Assembly (NCBI RefSeq): GCF_039542305.1
Contig: NZ_BAABHW010000002.1
Span: 868,001 to 932,000 of the forward strand
Direction: 5' to 3'
Source: Roseibacterium beibuensis
Lineage (GTDB): Bacteria > Pseudomonadota > Alphaproteobacteria > Rhodobacterales > Rhodobacteraceae
Length of the DNA: 64,000 nucleotides
Made by a program: the position numbers and the translations under genes. Below the pieces are notes generated by a model. The model searched no databases. It saw only the letters and a program-made list of their open reading frames with translations, and was not told the origin of the DNA. How positions within the stretch are numbered: the first letter of the stretch is position 1; the number at the start of each line of letters is the position of its first letter. Below, one piece after another: positions 1 through 10,000 of this stretch.

Positions 1-545
1 CGCGCAACACGCTGCGTTTTGCGGTGAATTCGACGATCGGACTGGGCGGCCTTCTGGATCCGGCCAGCGACATGGGCCTTGATGCCGAAGAGACCGATTT
101 CGGCGAGACGATGCATGTCTATGGCTTCCCCGAGGGGGACTACGTCGTCCTTCCCGTGCTGGGGCCATCGACCACCCGCGACACGGTGGGCATGGTGGTG
201 GACTTTGCGCTGAACCCGCTGCGCCATGTCGCGCAGCCCCCCGAAAGCCACTACATCACCGCGGCGCGCATCGCCGGTCGCCTCAACACCCGCCATGAAT
301 TCGCAGGCTCGGTCGAAGGTGTGCTTTACGACTCCGAGGACAGTTACCTCCAGATGCGGTCGCTCTACCTGCAGAACCGCCGCTACGAATTGCGCGGCGA
401 TACGGCGGATGGCTATTTCGATCCCTATATCGACCCGTATGCCGAGGGCGATGCGGCGGACGACGCGGTCGCCGCCGCCGATCCGATGACCGACCCCTAT
501 TACGATCCGTACTCGGATCCCTATTTCGACCCGTACGCCCAGTAA
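1..545 (+). CDS. mlaA: MlaA (VacJ) lipoprotein, C-terminal part only
   Basis: The gene is cut by the left window edge; the frame is open from base 3 and ends with TAA at 543-545. The visible ~180 residues carry the MlaA signature: RFAVNSTIGLGGLLDPAS, then DFGETMHVYGFPEGDYVVLPVLGPSTTRD. MlaA is an outer-membrane lipoprotein that removes misplaced phospholipid from the outer leaflet and passes it to the periplasmic carrier MlaC, encoded 26 bases downstream. The last ~45 residues are an acidic tail with repeated DPY units (DPYIDPY, DPYYDPYSDPYFDPY), which is not part of the core fold. A GTG at 24 is inside the conserved core, so it is not the true start. Confidence 0.9.
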   Translation, partial: RNTLRFAVNSTIGLGGLLDPASDMGLDAEETDFGETMHVYGFPEGDYVVLPVLGPSTTRDTVGMVVDFALNPLRHVAQPPESHYITAARIAGRLNTRHEFAGSVEGVLYDSEDSYLQMRSLYLQNRRYELRGDTADGYFDPYIDPYAEGDAADDAVAAADPMTDPYYDPYSDPYFDPYAQ

Positions 546-571
546 TCCCAATCGCCAGCAAGGAGACCGAC

Positions 572-1198
572 ATGATGTTCCGTCAGTCCCGCCAGTCCCG
601 CCGCCGCTTTCTCAGCCTGATCGGTACAGCCGGCCTGGGCGCCCTGCTTCCCGGCTTCGGGTCGTTTGGCCGCGCGCAGGCGCAAAGCGCCGCAGCCGCC
701 GAACAATTGGTCAACCGCGCCGTGGCCGACGTGATGTCGACCATCAATTCGGGTCGGTCCGAGGCATCCATGCTGCGCGATTTTCAGAACATCTTCCGAG
801 ATTATGGCGATGTGCCCGTAATCGCGCGTTCGGTTCTCGGGCCCCCAGCCCGGACGGCAAGCGCCGCCCAGATGCGCGCCTTCACCGAGGCATTCGGAAT
901 CTACATCGCCAACAAGTACGGGCGCCGCTTTCGCGAGTTCATCGGATCGACCATCACGGTGACAGGCTCGCGCCAGGTGCGCAGCTTCCGAGAGGTGATC
1001 TCGGTCGTGAACCAGCCGGGCTATGCGCCGTATGACTTGCGCTGGTTCGTCTCGGACGGGTCGGGCAGCCCGCGGTTCTTCAACCTCATCATCGAAGGCG
1101 TGAACCTGATGATCTCGGAGCGGACCGAAATCGGCGCCATGCTTGAGGCACGCGGCGGCGATATCGACCGGCTGGCCCGCGACCTGCGCGCGATGTAG
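572..1198 (+). CDS. mlaC: MlaC-family periplasmic phospholipid carrier
   Basis: 208 residues. The N-terminus has a twin-arginine signal (RRRFLSLIG, hydrophobic stretch, then AQA before the mature protein), so export through Tat is likely. The body matches the MlaC/Ttg2D family: FQNIFRDYGDVPVIARSVLG, FTEAFGIYIANKYGRRFREF and a FFNLIIEGVNLMISERTEIGAML ending typical of the family. MlaC shuttles phospholipid between outer-membrane MlaA and the inner-membrane MlaFEDB transporter. It lies directly behind mlaA (26-base gap with AAGGAGA before the ATG), so the two are probably one operon. The mlaFED genes are not in this window. Confidence 0.88.
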   Translation: MMFRQSRQSRRRFLSLIGTAGLGALLPGFGSFGRAQAQSAAAAEQLVNRAVADVMSTINSGRSEASMLRDFQNIFRDYGDVPVIARSVLGPPARTASAAQMRAFTEAFGIYIANKYGRRFREFIGSTITVTGSRQVRSFREVISVVNQPGYAPYDLRWFVSDGSGSPRFFNLIIEGVNLMISERTEIGAMLEARGGDIDRLARDLRAM

Positions 1199-1236
1199 AC
1201 GCCCGGAAAGGCGCCCCAAAGCTCCGTCGGCTCGCG

Positions 1237-3450
1237 TCAGTTGCGGCCCAAAAGCCCGCCGAGAACTTCCATCAGGATCTGTTCCGCCAAGTCCGGACGG
1301 CGGCCTTGGGGCTGCTCTTCGACCACCTGCGGCGCCTGCCGCGCTTCGGCCACAGGGTCGATCATCGGCAGCGGGCGGGGCGGCAGATCGCGGTGGATCT
1401 CTTCCATGGTCTGACGCCAGATCTCGGCGGGCAGGCCGCCGCCCGTCACGCCCGACAGCGGCGTGTTATCGTCATACCCCATCCAGACACCGGCCACGTA
1501 ATCCGCCGTGAACCCCAGGAACCACGCATCGCGCGCGGCCTGTGTCGTGCCGGTCTTGCCCGCCACGGGCCGATCGGGAAGCGCCGCGCGGCGGCCCGTG
1601 CCGCTCGCGACGACCTCGGACATCATGTAGGTCAGTTGCCGCGCCGCGAATTCCGAGATCACGCGTTCCCGGATACCCGTGCGCTGTTCGAACATCGGCG
1701 TGTCATCGCCCAACAGGCGCAGTTCCTGTACCGCGTAGGGCCGCACCGCCGAGCCACCGTTCAGGATGCCCGCGAAAGCGCCCGTCATCTCGATCAGGGT
1801 CGATTCCGAGGCGCCCAGCGCCAGCGCCGGCCCGGCGGCCAGGTCGCTTTCAATCCCGAATTCCGAGGCGACCGTGCGCACGAGGTCGAGGCCAACCTCG
1901 TCCGCGATCCGCACCGCGGGCGTGTTCAGCGATGTCCTGAGCGCGTCGGTCAGCGTGACCTCGCCATAATACTCGCCGGTGTAGTTTGTCGGCGAATAGG
2001 GGCCGGATCCGGGCACGTCGATGGTCAGCGGCGCATCGAGGATCATGTCATCGAACCGCCAGCCCAGATCGAGGGCCGTGGCATAGACGAACGGTTTGAA
2101 GGCCGATCCGGTCTGCCGCATCGCCTGCGTCGCGCGGTTGAACAGGCCCGCGCCTTGCGTGTCCCGCCCGCCGACAATGGCGCGCACGGCGCCGTCGGCG
2201 CTCATCACCACGATGGCGGCCTGCGCCTCGGACCCGGCGCGCACCTGGTTTTCGAACACGTTTTGCAACGCGCGCTCGGCCGCGGCCTGCATCTCGGGGT
2301 CGAAAGTGGTGCGGATCACCACGTCCTCGGTCGTCTCGCGCGTCAGGAAATCCGGCCCTTCGGCCATAATCCAATCGGCAAAGTGACCACCGATATTCTG
2401 TTCCGCGGCCTCGGACAGGCGCGCAGGGTTCGCGCGGGCGGCGTCGGCCTCGGCCGCGCTCAGGTAGCCCTGCTCTTCCATCAGGTTCAGGACGACATTC
2501 GCCCGTTCCTGCGCCCGTTCCAGATTTCGTGTCGGCGCGTAATAGGACGGGGCCACCAGAAGGCCGGCCAGCATTGCGGATTGTTGCGGGTTCACCTCGG
2601 CGGCGGAGGCGCTGAAATAGCGCTGCGCGGCGGCCTCGAAGCCCCGCGCGCCCGCGCCGAGGTAGGCGCGGTTCAGATAGACCGACAGGATCTCGTCCTT
2701 GGTGTAGCGGAACTCCATCGCCAGTGCGAAGGGCACTTCCTGGATCTTGCGCCAGATCGACGTCTCGCGGCAGTCGGTTTCGTATTCCGCCTCCGTCGCC
2801 CATTCATCCGGGTCGTAGGCGACCCCAAGGCACATCAGCTTGGCCACCTGCTGCGTGATGGTGGAGCCACCATGGCCGGACAACGGCCCACGCCCCTCGC
2901 GCAGGTTGATGCGGATTGCGCTGGCGATGCCGCGCGGCGAAACGCCGAGGTGGCGATAAAAACGGCGGTCCTCTGTTGCCACCACCGCGTTCACAAGGTG
3001 GGGGCTGACGGTTTCGGCGTCGATCATGCCGCCGAACTGCTCGCCCCGCCATGCAAAGACGTTGCCGTCCCGGTCAAGCATCGTCACCGACCCGCGCGCA
3101 CGGGCATCGACGATGGTCGAAACCTGGTCTGGCAGCTGCATGTAGTAATAGGCCGTGGCAATCCCCAGAAGCAGCATGACCGCTGCGGCCCCGCGCCAGA
3201 TCAGGCCCCAGATGATGCGGAGGATCATGCGAAAGGCATAGGCGATCCAACCAAGGGGACCACGCGGACGGGCGGTACGGGTCTTGCGTGCGCGGCGGGT
3301 CCGACGTGCGCCACCCGAACCCGAGGACTTGCCGCCAGTCGTCTTGCGCTTGGGCTTCGGCGTGCTGCGCGATGAAGTCGCCCGCCGGTCGGCGACCAGG
3401 CTGCGCTGGCCTCGCGCGGGCGGTCTGCGCCCCTGTCCTGAATTGCTCAT
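1237..3450 (-). CDS. Class A penicillin-binding protein (PBP1A type)
   Basis: 737 residues from the ATG at 3450 (preceded by AAAGG); an in-frame upstream ATG at 3585 only adds a non-conserved leader. A basic Arg/Lys-rich cytoplasmic tail (residues 1-65) is followed by one membrane segment (about 68-103). The glycosyltransferase-51 domain shows ATEDRRFYRH (catalytic Glu160) and GGSTITQQ (194-201). The transpeptidase domain has SAFK (449-452), SLN (507-509) and KTG (632-634). It polymerises and cross-links peptidoglycan on the periplasmic face. Between GGSTITQQ and the next GT51 motif is an insert with two Cys (207 and 227), probably a disulfide. The gene is convergent with mlaC and divergent from glnK. 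Confidence 0.93.
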   Translation of the reverse strand: MSNSGQGRRPPARGQRSLVADRRATSSRSTPKPKRKTTGGKSSGSGGARRTRRARKTRTARPRGPLGWIAYAFRMILRIIWGLIWRGAAAVMLLLGIATAYYYMQLPDQVSTIVDARARGSVTMLDRDGNVFAWRGEQFGGMIDAETVSPHLVNAVVATEDRRFYRHLGVSPRGIASAIRINLREGRGPLSGHGGSTITQQVAKLMCLGVAYDPDEWATEAEYETDCRETSIWRKIQEVPFALAMEFRYTKDEILSVYLNRAYLGAGARGFEAAAQRYFSASAAEVNPQQSAMLAGLLVAPSYYAPTRNLERAQERANVVLNLMEEQGYLSAAEADAARANPARLSEAAEQNIGGHFADWIMAEGPDFLTRETTEDVVIRTTFDPEMQAAAERALQNVFENQVRAGSEAQAAIVVMSADGAVRAIVGGRDTQGAGLFNRATQAMRQTGSAFKPFVYATALDLGWRFDDMILDAPLTIDVPGSGPYSPTNYTGEYYGEVTLTDALRTSLNTPAVRIADEVGLDLVRTVASEFGIESDLAAGPALALGASESTLIEMTGAFAGILNGGSAVRPYAVQELRLLGDDTPMFEQRTGIRERVISEFAARQLTYMMSEVVASGTGRRAALPDRPVAGKTGTTQAARDAWFLGFTADYVAGVWMGYDDNTPLSGVTGGGLPAEIWRQTMEEIHRDLPPRPLPMIDPVAEARQAPQVVEEQPQGRRPDLAEQILMEVLGGLLGRN

Positions 3451-3737
3451 CTGAAAATGCCTTTGGGCTGCCTGCCTTTGTTTTGAGCCAATGTAAGCAA
3501 ATTCGAGTCGCATGTGGAGGGTTCTTGCCGCAGTGCCGAATGATTGATCCGCCCAAAAAATGTGCATCGCATCATTTTTGCGCAAAAAATTTGCAAAGTC
3601 GCCTTCAGGTTGTCCGGAATCCGGCCCCCTTCGTTGCCCTGAGACCCGTCACGCCCAGTCTTGAGCCCCGTGACGTTCCCGGTCGCATATCGCGGCGGAC
3701 GGGGGCGGGGACATCAGCAACCGGAAGGGTGACAGCA
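3451..3737. promoter_or_regulatory. Divergent PBP1A / glnK intergenic region
   Basis: 287 bases between two divergent starts. The left half is unusually AT-rich for this genome, with runs of A and T and the palindrome-like GCGCAAAAAATTTGC near 3580-3594. It must hold the promoters for both genes. I could not align a convincing sigma-54 (GG-N10-GC) or sigma-70 element, so no exact sites are called. Confidence 0.4.
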
Positions 3738-4076
3738 GTGAAACTCATCATCGCAGCGATCAAGCCGTTCAAGCTCGAGGAGGTGCGTGAAGCGCTGACC
3801 TCCATCGGGGTGCGCGGAATGATGGTGACCGAGATCAAGGGCTTCGGCTCTCAATCGGGTCACACCGAAATCTACCGCGGCGCCGAATATGCCGTGAATT
3901 TCGTGCCGAAAGTGAAGCTCGAGATCGTGGTCGCGGCCGCGATGGCCGACCAGGTGGTCGAAACCATCCAGACGACCGCCAAGACCGACAAGATCGGCGA
4001 CGGCAAGATCTTCGTTCTCGATGTGGAAAGCGCCGTGCGCGTCCGCACCGGCGAGACCAACGACGACGCGCTGTAA
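3738..4076 (+). CDS. glnK: P-II nitrogen regulatory protein (GlnK type)
   Basis: 112 residues from the GTG at 3738 (AAGGG upstream). The exact P-II length and the T-loop are intact: YRGAEYAVNF places the uridylylated Tyr at residue 51. The ATP-binding segments TDKIGDGKIFV and the C-terminal VRVRTGETNDDAL are present. P-II trimers sense ATP/ADP, 2-oxoglutarate and glutamine status. GlnK plugs the ammonium channel AmtB when nitrogen is plentiful. amtB follows 32 bases downstream, the classic glnK-amtB operon, so GlnK is a better name than GlnB. Confidence 0.95.
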   Translation: MKLIIAAIKPFKLEEVREALTSIGVRGMMVTEIKGFGSQSGHTEIYRGAEYAVNFVPKVKLEIVVAAAMADQVVETIQTTAKTDKIGDGKIFVLDVESAVRVRTGETNDDAL

Positions 4077-4108
4077 AGCCCGCGTCCTTTCCAGAGGGTA
4101 CACTCCAA

Positions 4109-5428
<1,320 letters not shown>

Positions 5429-5448
5429 TCCCTCGGACATAATGATCG

Positions 5449-5475
5449 AAAGGGCGTCCCGTCGGGGCGCCCTTT
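5449..5475 (+). terminator. Rho-independent terminator of glnK-amtB
   Basis: A 12-bp stem, AAAGGGCGTCCC paired with GGGGCGCCCTTT (one U-G wobble), encloses a GTC loop 20 bases after the amtB stop. A short T-containing tail follows. Confidence 0.7.
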
Positions 5476-5569
5476 CTGTATTCGCCCCCTTTTGGTGTGA
5501 CACCATCCCCGCCAATCGCAGACGCTTTCCCCGCCTAGCCTGATCGTCGGAGAGGAGGAGGCCCCGCCC

Positions 5570-6006
5570 ATGCTGCACCTTATCCCTTGCGCCGCGCTTG
5601 TCCTGGCCTTGTCCGCCGCGCCGGTCTTCGCCCAAGGGCTGGACACCGAGCAGATCGCCCCCGGCATCTGGACCATCGAAGGACCTGCCGAACAGCGCAA
5701 CGTCGAGAACCTCGGCAACAACGCCACCTTCGGGCTGATCGAAACGACCGACGGTGCGATCCTGATTGACCCGGGCGGCACATGGGCCGAGGCCGCCGCG
5801 CTGGAGCAGGTCGTCCAAGGCGCAACCGACCAGCCCGTGACTACCTGGCCCATCTGCGCGAGGTGATGCGCGCCCATATCGACGCGGGCGGCGACATCAT
5901 CGGCGCGGTCGAGGTCGACCAGTTGGCCTTTTCCCATCTCGACCAGTTCGACGCGCTGGCCGGGCGCAACGCGCAAATGCTGTTGCAGCAGATGGAGTGG
6001 GAATGA
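5570..6006 (+). pseudogene. Broken metallo-beta-lactamase-fold hydrolase (internal deletion, frame change)
   Basis: A good start (ATG 5570 with AGAGGAGGAG upstream) opens an exported protein: signal peptide ending VFAQG, then GIWTIEGPAEQRNVENLGNN, FGLIETTDGAILIDPGG and ALEQVVQGATDQPV. This is the N-terminal third of an exported metallo-beta-lactamase-fold (quinoprotein-relay-like) hydrolase. At about 5840 the frame shifts; frame 1 ends after 98 residues. The next frame continues with a family C-terminus, RDYLAHLREVMRAHIDAGGD to the stop at 6004-6006. The middle, including the HxHxDH metal site, is missing. I infer one deletion through a short repeat such as GCCCGTGAC. No zinc-binding motif remains, so it should be inactive. 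Confidence 0.75.
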
Positions 6007-6045
6007 CCCGCCGCCCCCGGGGCCGGCGGGCCCGACCGGCCCTGG

Positions 6046-6426
6046 TCAGACCTGCTTGCGCATCTTCTTGGGGGCGCCATCGGCGGGGTTGGTGCCCATA
6101 TATTCCAGCCCGCTTTCCTTCCACCCGGTGAAGCCGGTGCCCATATGGGCGACCTTGGTCACGCCGGACTTGATGATGCGCTCGGCCACCATCTTCGAGC
6201 GGATGCCCGACCCGCAATGCAGCACAAGGGGCCTCTCATCATGGGGCACGAAGCTCGGCTCGAAATCCTGCATCGGCAACAGAAGCGCGCCGTGGATATG
6301 CTCGTGCACGTATTCGTTCGGGGTACGCACGTCCAAAAGCACGATCTCGCCGTTCTTCAACGCGCGCTCGACTTCCTCGGGGGTCCAGGTTTCCAGCGTG
6401 CCACCAGCCAGGTCTTCAATATCCAT
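6046..6426 (-). CDS. Rhodanese-domain protein (single domain)
   Basis: 126 residues from the ATG at 6426 (GAAAGGA upstream); longer in-frame starts run into the trxA terminator. It is one rhodanese domain: EIVLLDVRTPNEYVHEHIHGALLLP, then the active-site loop LHCGSGIRS with the catalytic Cys, and HMGTGFTGWKESGLEY. Such proteins move sulfane sulfur as a Cys persulfide; the physiological partner cannot be read from sequence. It is cytoplasmic, as no signal peptide is seen. It lies downstream of trxA on the same strand but is separated from it by a terminator hairpin. Confidence 0.85.
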   Translation of the reverse strand: MDIEDLAGGTLETWTPEEVERALKNGEIVLLDVRTPNEYVHEHIHGALLLPMQDFEPSFVPHDERPLVLHCGSGIRSKMVAERIIKSGVTKVAHMGTGFTGWKESGLEYMGTNPADGAPKKMRKQV

Positions 6427-6556
6427 GTTCTGTCCTTTCTCGGGTCTTCGGTTCCGTGCGGAGCGCATATCGCGCGGGCAACGTCCCACGCGGGCATGGC
6501 ACCACATTGGCGCGGAAAGACAATCCACGGCAAATGCAAAGCGGCCATGACAACAC

Positions 6557-6584
6557 AAAGGGGCACCCCGACGGGCGCCCCTTT
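6557..6584 (-). terminator. Terminator of trxA
   Basis: On the minus strand AAAGGGGCGCCC pairs with GGGTGCCCCTTT around a GTCG loop (one G-U wobble), 26 bases past the trxA stop. Its core resembles the hairpin behind amtB. Confidence 0.6.
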
Positions 6585-6609
6585 CTTCGTTTCGCGGTGA
6601 GGCGAGGGC

Positions 6610-6930
6610 TCAGACGGCCTCGTCGATCCACTTTTGCAACGCGGCCTTTGGGGCGGCGCCGATCTTGTTCGACACGACCTCACCATCCTTGAACATGAAG
6701 AGCGCCGGAATGCCGCGCACGCCCATCTGCATCGGCGATTGCGGGTTCTCGTCGACATTGACCTTCACGATCTTGACCTTGCCGTCATACTCGTCCGACA
6801 GCTCTTCGAGGGCCGGGCCGATCTGCTTGCACGGGCCGCACCACTCGGCCCAGAAATCGACAACCACGGGGATGTCGGACTGACGCACTTCGGCGTCGAA
6901 CGTGGCGTCGGTGACGGAAACGGTTGCCAT
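6610..6930 (-). CDS. trxA: Thioredoxin
   Basis: 106 residues, the standard thioredoxin length. The active site WCGPCK follows VVVDFWAE, and the cis-Pro loop is in VRGIPALFMFKDGE. It reduces protein disulfides in the cytoplasm with electrons from thioredoxin reductase. It follows addA by 77 bases on the same strand, a neighbourhood common in Rhodobacterales. It appears to have its own promoter overlapping the addA end and its own terminator. An AGGAGGG ribosome site precedes the ATG. Confidence 0.96.
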   Translation of the reverse strand: MATVSVTDATFDAEVRQSDIPVVVDFWAEWCGPCKQIGPALEELSDEYDGKVKIVKVNVDENPQSPMQMGVRGIPALFMFKDGEVVSNKIGAAPKAALQKWIDEAV

Positions 6931-6982
6931 TGAATAGGCCCTCCTGAGCGGAATCCTTGGGGGTGTCTGATGTCAGGCACAC

Positions 6983-7011
6983 AAGGTATGGACGGTCCTT
7001 GGCAAGGTCAA
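6983..7011 (-). promoter_or_regulatory. Candidate sigma-70 promoter of trxA
   Basis: Read on the minus strand: TTGACC (7011-7006), 17 bases, TACCTT (6988-6983; CATACC overlaps). It lies at the end of addA and about 55 bases before the trxA start. The -10 match is only moderate. Confidence 0.35.
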
Positions 7012-10000
7012 GCGGGCGGCGTGCAGGCAAGGGCGGCGCTCACCAGATCGTGGGGTAACGGCATCAGCGCGCGCGTCCGCGACCACAGGATCGCCACCTC
7101 GACCGTGCGATCCGGGTAGATCTGGCGCAAAAGTTCGTCATAGGCCCCCATCTGCCGCAACAGCCCCTCGGGCACCTGCTCGGGTCGATCCGGCGTGATG
7201 CGGTTGGTCTTGTAATCGACCGCCAGAACGTGGCTCTCCGACACGATAAGGCGGTCGATCACGCCCATCAGCGGCGCATTCAAGGCCTGGCTATGGCCGA
7301 ACAATTCCACCTCGGCCAAGGCCTCGGGCGTGAACAGATGCGCCAGCGCCGCGTCGGTCAGCACGCCGGTCGCCTCGGCCAGCAACGGCGCAAGTTCGTC
7401 CGGCGTCACGTCGGGCGCCTCCAGCGCGGCGATGCCCGGCGCGGCCCCGGCCCAGGCCGGTTGCGGCAGGCGTGGCAGGTGTTCCAGCAGCAGGTGCACC
7501 AGCCGCCCGCGCCGCAAGGCGTCGGGTTCGCCATCGCCCACGCCCTCGCCCGGCAGAGCCTTGTCCCCGCCGAGGTCGGAGGGCGTGCGCAGTTTCGCAG
7601 GCCGTGCCTGTGCAGGCACCGGCGCATCCACCCATTCGGGCAGCGTCGGGCGGGGCGTCAGCGCCGCAACCGACCGCCCGCGCACGGGGAAATCTCCGCT
7701 TTGCACGCGCAGGCCGCGTCCCTCCACACCGGGAACGTCCAGCGGTGTGCACGCCATCCCCGCCATCGCCACTTCGACCGTCTTGTACCATGACGAGTCG
7801 TCGGCACGCCCGACATCCCCGGCGGCGGCCACGATCAGCCAGCTTTCCGCCCGTGTCAGCGCCACGTAAAGCAGGCGGTTCGCCTCTTCCCTGTCACGCT
7901 CCGATTTCGCAGCAAGGCCGTCGCGCACCGGGTCGGCCATGTCCCCGCGCGCCCCGGCCCAGACAAGCGGCCCACCCTCGGCCCGCACGAGGTTCACCCC
8001 CGGCGGCCGCCCGCGCCGCTGCGCGCAATCGGGCAGGATCACCACCGGCGCTTCCAGCCCCTTCGCGCCATGCACCGTCATCACGCGGATCATGCCGTGG
8101 GCCTGCGCAAGGTCGCGCTTGACCATGACCTCGCCGGTGTCCAGCCAGCCGACGAAGCCGGTCAGGCTCGGCACCTCCATCCGCTCGTAGTTCAGCGCCT
8201 GCGACAGGATCGCGTCGATGGCGTCCTCGGCCTCGGTCCCCAGTTGCGCGATCAGGCGGCGACGCCCGTCATGCCGGATCAGCGCCCGTTCCAGCAGATC
8301 GTAGGGCCGCATATAGTCGGCCTGGTCGCGCAGGTCGCGCAGCATGGCAACGGTCTTGGGCCACTCGGCCTCTCGCGTCCTGAGTGCGCGCCACAGGTAT
8401 CCCTCGCGCGCATGGGCCAAGCGGAAGAGGTCATCCTCGCTCCACCCGCAGAGCGGCGATTTCAACACCGCAGCGAGCGACAGGTCATCTTCCGGCGTCG
8501 CGAGGAAGCGCATCAGCGCGATCAGGTCTTTCACCGCGATGGGCGCGGTCAGTTGCGCCCGGTCCACCCCCGCAATGGGAAGGCCGCGCTTCTTGATCTC
8601 GGAGATGATCGTGCGAAACAGCGCCGAGCGCCGCTGCACGAGGATCAGGATATCGCCCGCCTGAACCGGGCGGCGCGTATCGCCAACCTCGATCTCCTCG
8701 CCCTCGGCCAGCATCGCCTCGATCCGCTCGGCCACGAGGGCGGCCAGCCGCGCGCTGTGGTGATCTTCGGCCACGATATCGCGCGGGTCGTCCCAGTCGG
8801 GGTGTTCGGGATCGTCGGCCTTTGGAATGACGGGCCAAAGATCCACGCGGCCCGGCTTGGTGCCTTTGAAGGCCTTGTGTTCGATCCCCTCGCCCAAGCC
8901 GGGGGCCGCGCCGCCAGCGCAGACACGGTCGACAAGGTCGAGGATCGGCGCGGCAGAACGGAAGGACCACACGAGTTCACGGTCGGCGAGGCTCTGGCCG
9001 ATCCCGCGCAGGCGGTCCGAGAACAGCGCCTTCATCCGGTCGAACTCGGACGGGTCCGCGCCCTGGAAGGAATAGATCGACTGTTTCTTGTCGCCTACGA
9101 CGAAGATCGTGCGCGTCACATCGGCCCGCGCGCCCTCGCCTGCCGCGAAATCCTCGGCCAACCGCGCGACGATATCCCATTGGTCCGGGCTGGTGTCCTG
9201 GGCTTCATCTACAAGAATATGGTCGATCCCTCCGTCCAGGCGGAACAGCACCCATTGCGCGACGCCCGGCGTGTTCAGGAGTGTACGCATCTTGCCGATC
9301 AGATCATCGAAATCGAGCCAGCCGCGCGCCTGTTTCGCCTGTGCATAAGCGGGCAGAAAGGCGGCCGAGAACCGATGCAGCGCATGCGCGCGCTGCGCGG
9401 TCACGAACCCGACGCGCAGGGGGCGGGTCTCTTCCACCCGGTCGGTCAGATCGATCCAGCCCTGCAGCACATCCGGGTCGAGTTGGCTGCGCACGGCGGC
9501 ATTGCCGATCGACGCGCCTTTGGCCTTGAACGGCTCCTTCGCGCTTTCGCCGCTCAGGCAGATTTCTTCGAGCATCTTGAGCGTCGAGAGGGTCATGTCC
9601 TCCCACGGCATCGCTTCGAGGACGCGGCGTGGCTTCGCCTGTTGCTTGTTTTCCGGATCGAGATAGGGCCAGATCGAATCGCAGATATCCCGCTCATCCC
9701 CGGTCAGGGCATGGGCGATGACGCCCTCCTCGGTCAGGCCGGGGTCGATCCCCAACCACGCGCAAATCTCGTCCCATCCCAGCGGGTCGGCCAACGCCTC
9801 GGCCTTGCCTGCCACAGCGCGGGCGAGCGAGATGATCCCGTCCTCGTCCGAGAGGTACGGCACCACTGCGTCGATCGCCTCGCGCCCACGGGCATCTTCG
9901 GCCATCTGGTCGAGGATCTCGGCGATCAGTCGGGCCTGTACGCGTTCGTCGATCTCGGTGAACCCGGGCGAAACCTGTGCCTCCAGCGGGAACCGCCGCA

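Noticed and set aside
3451..3737. Sigma-54/NtrC promoter for glnK-amtB
   Set aside because: Expected from biology, but no GG-N10-GC element with correct spacing was found by eye.
6007..6030. GC-rich inverted repeat between the pseudogene and the rhodanese gene as a bidirectional terminator
   Set aside because: CCCGCCG/CGGCGGG can pair, but there is no T run on either strand and the pairing is irregular.
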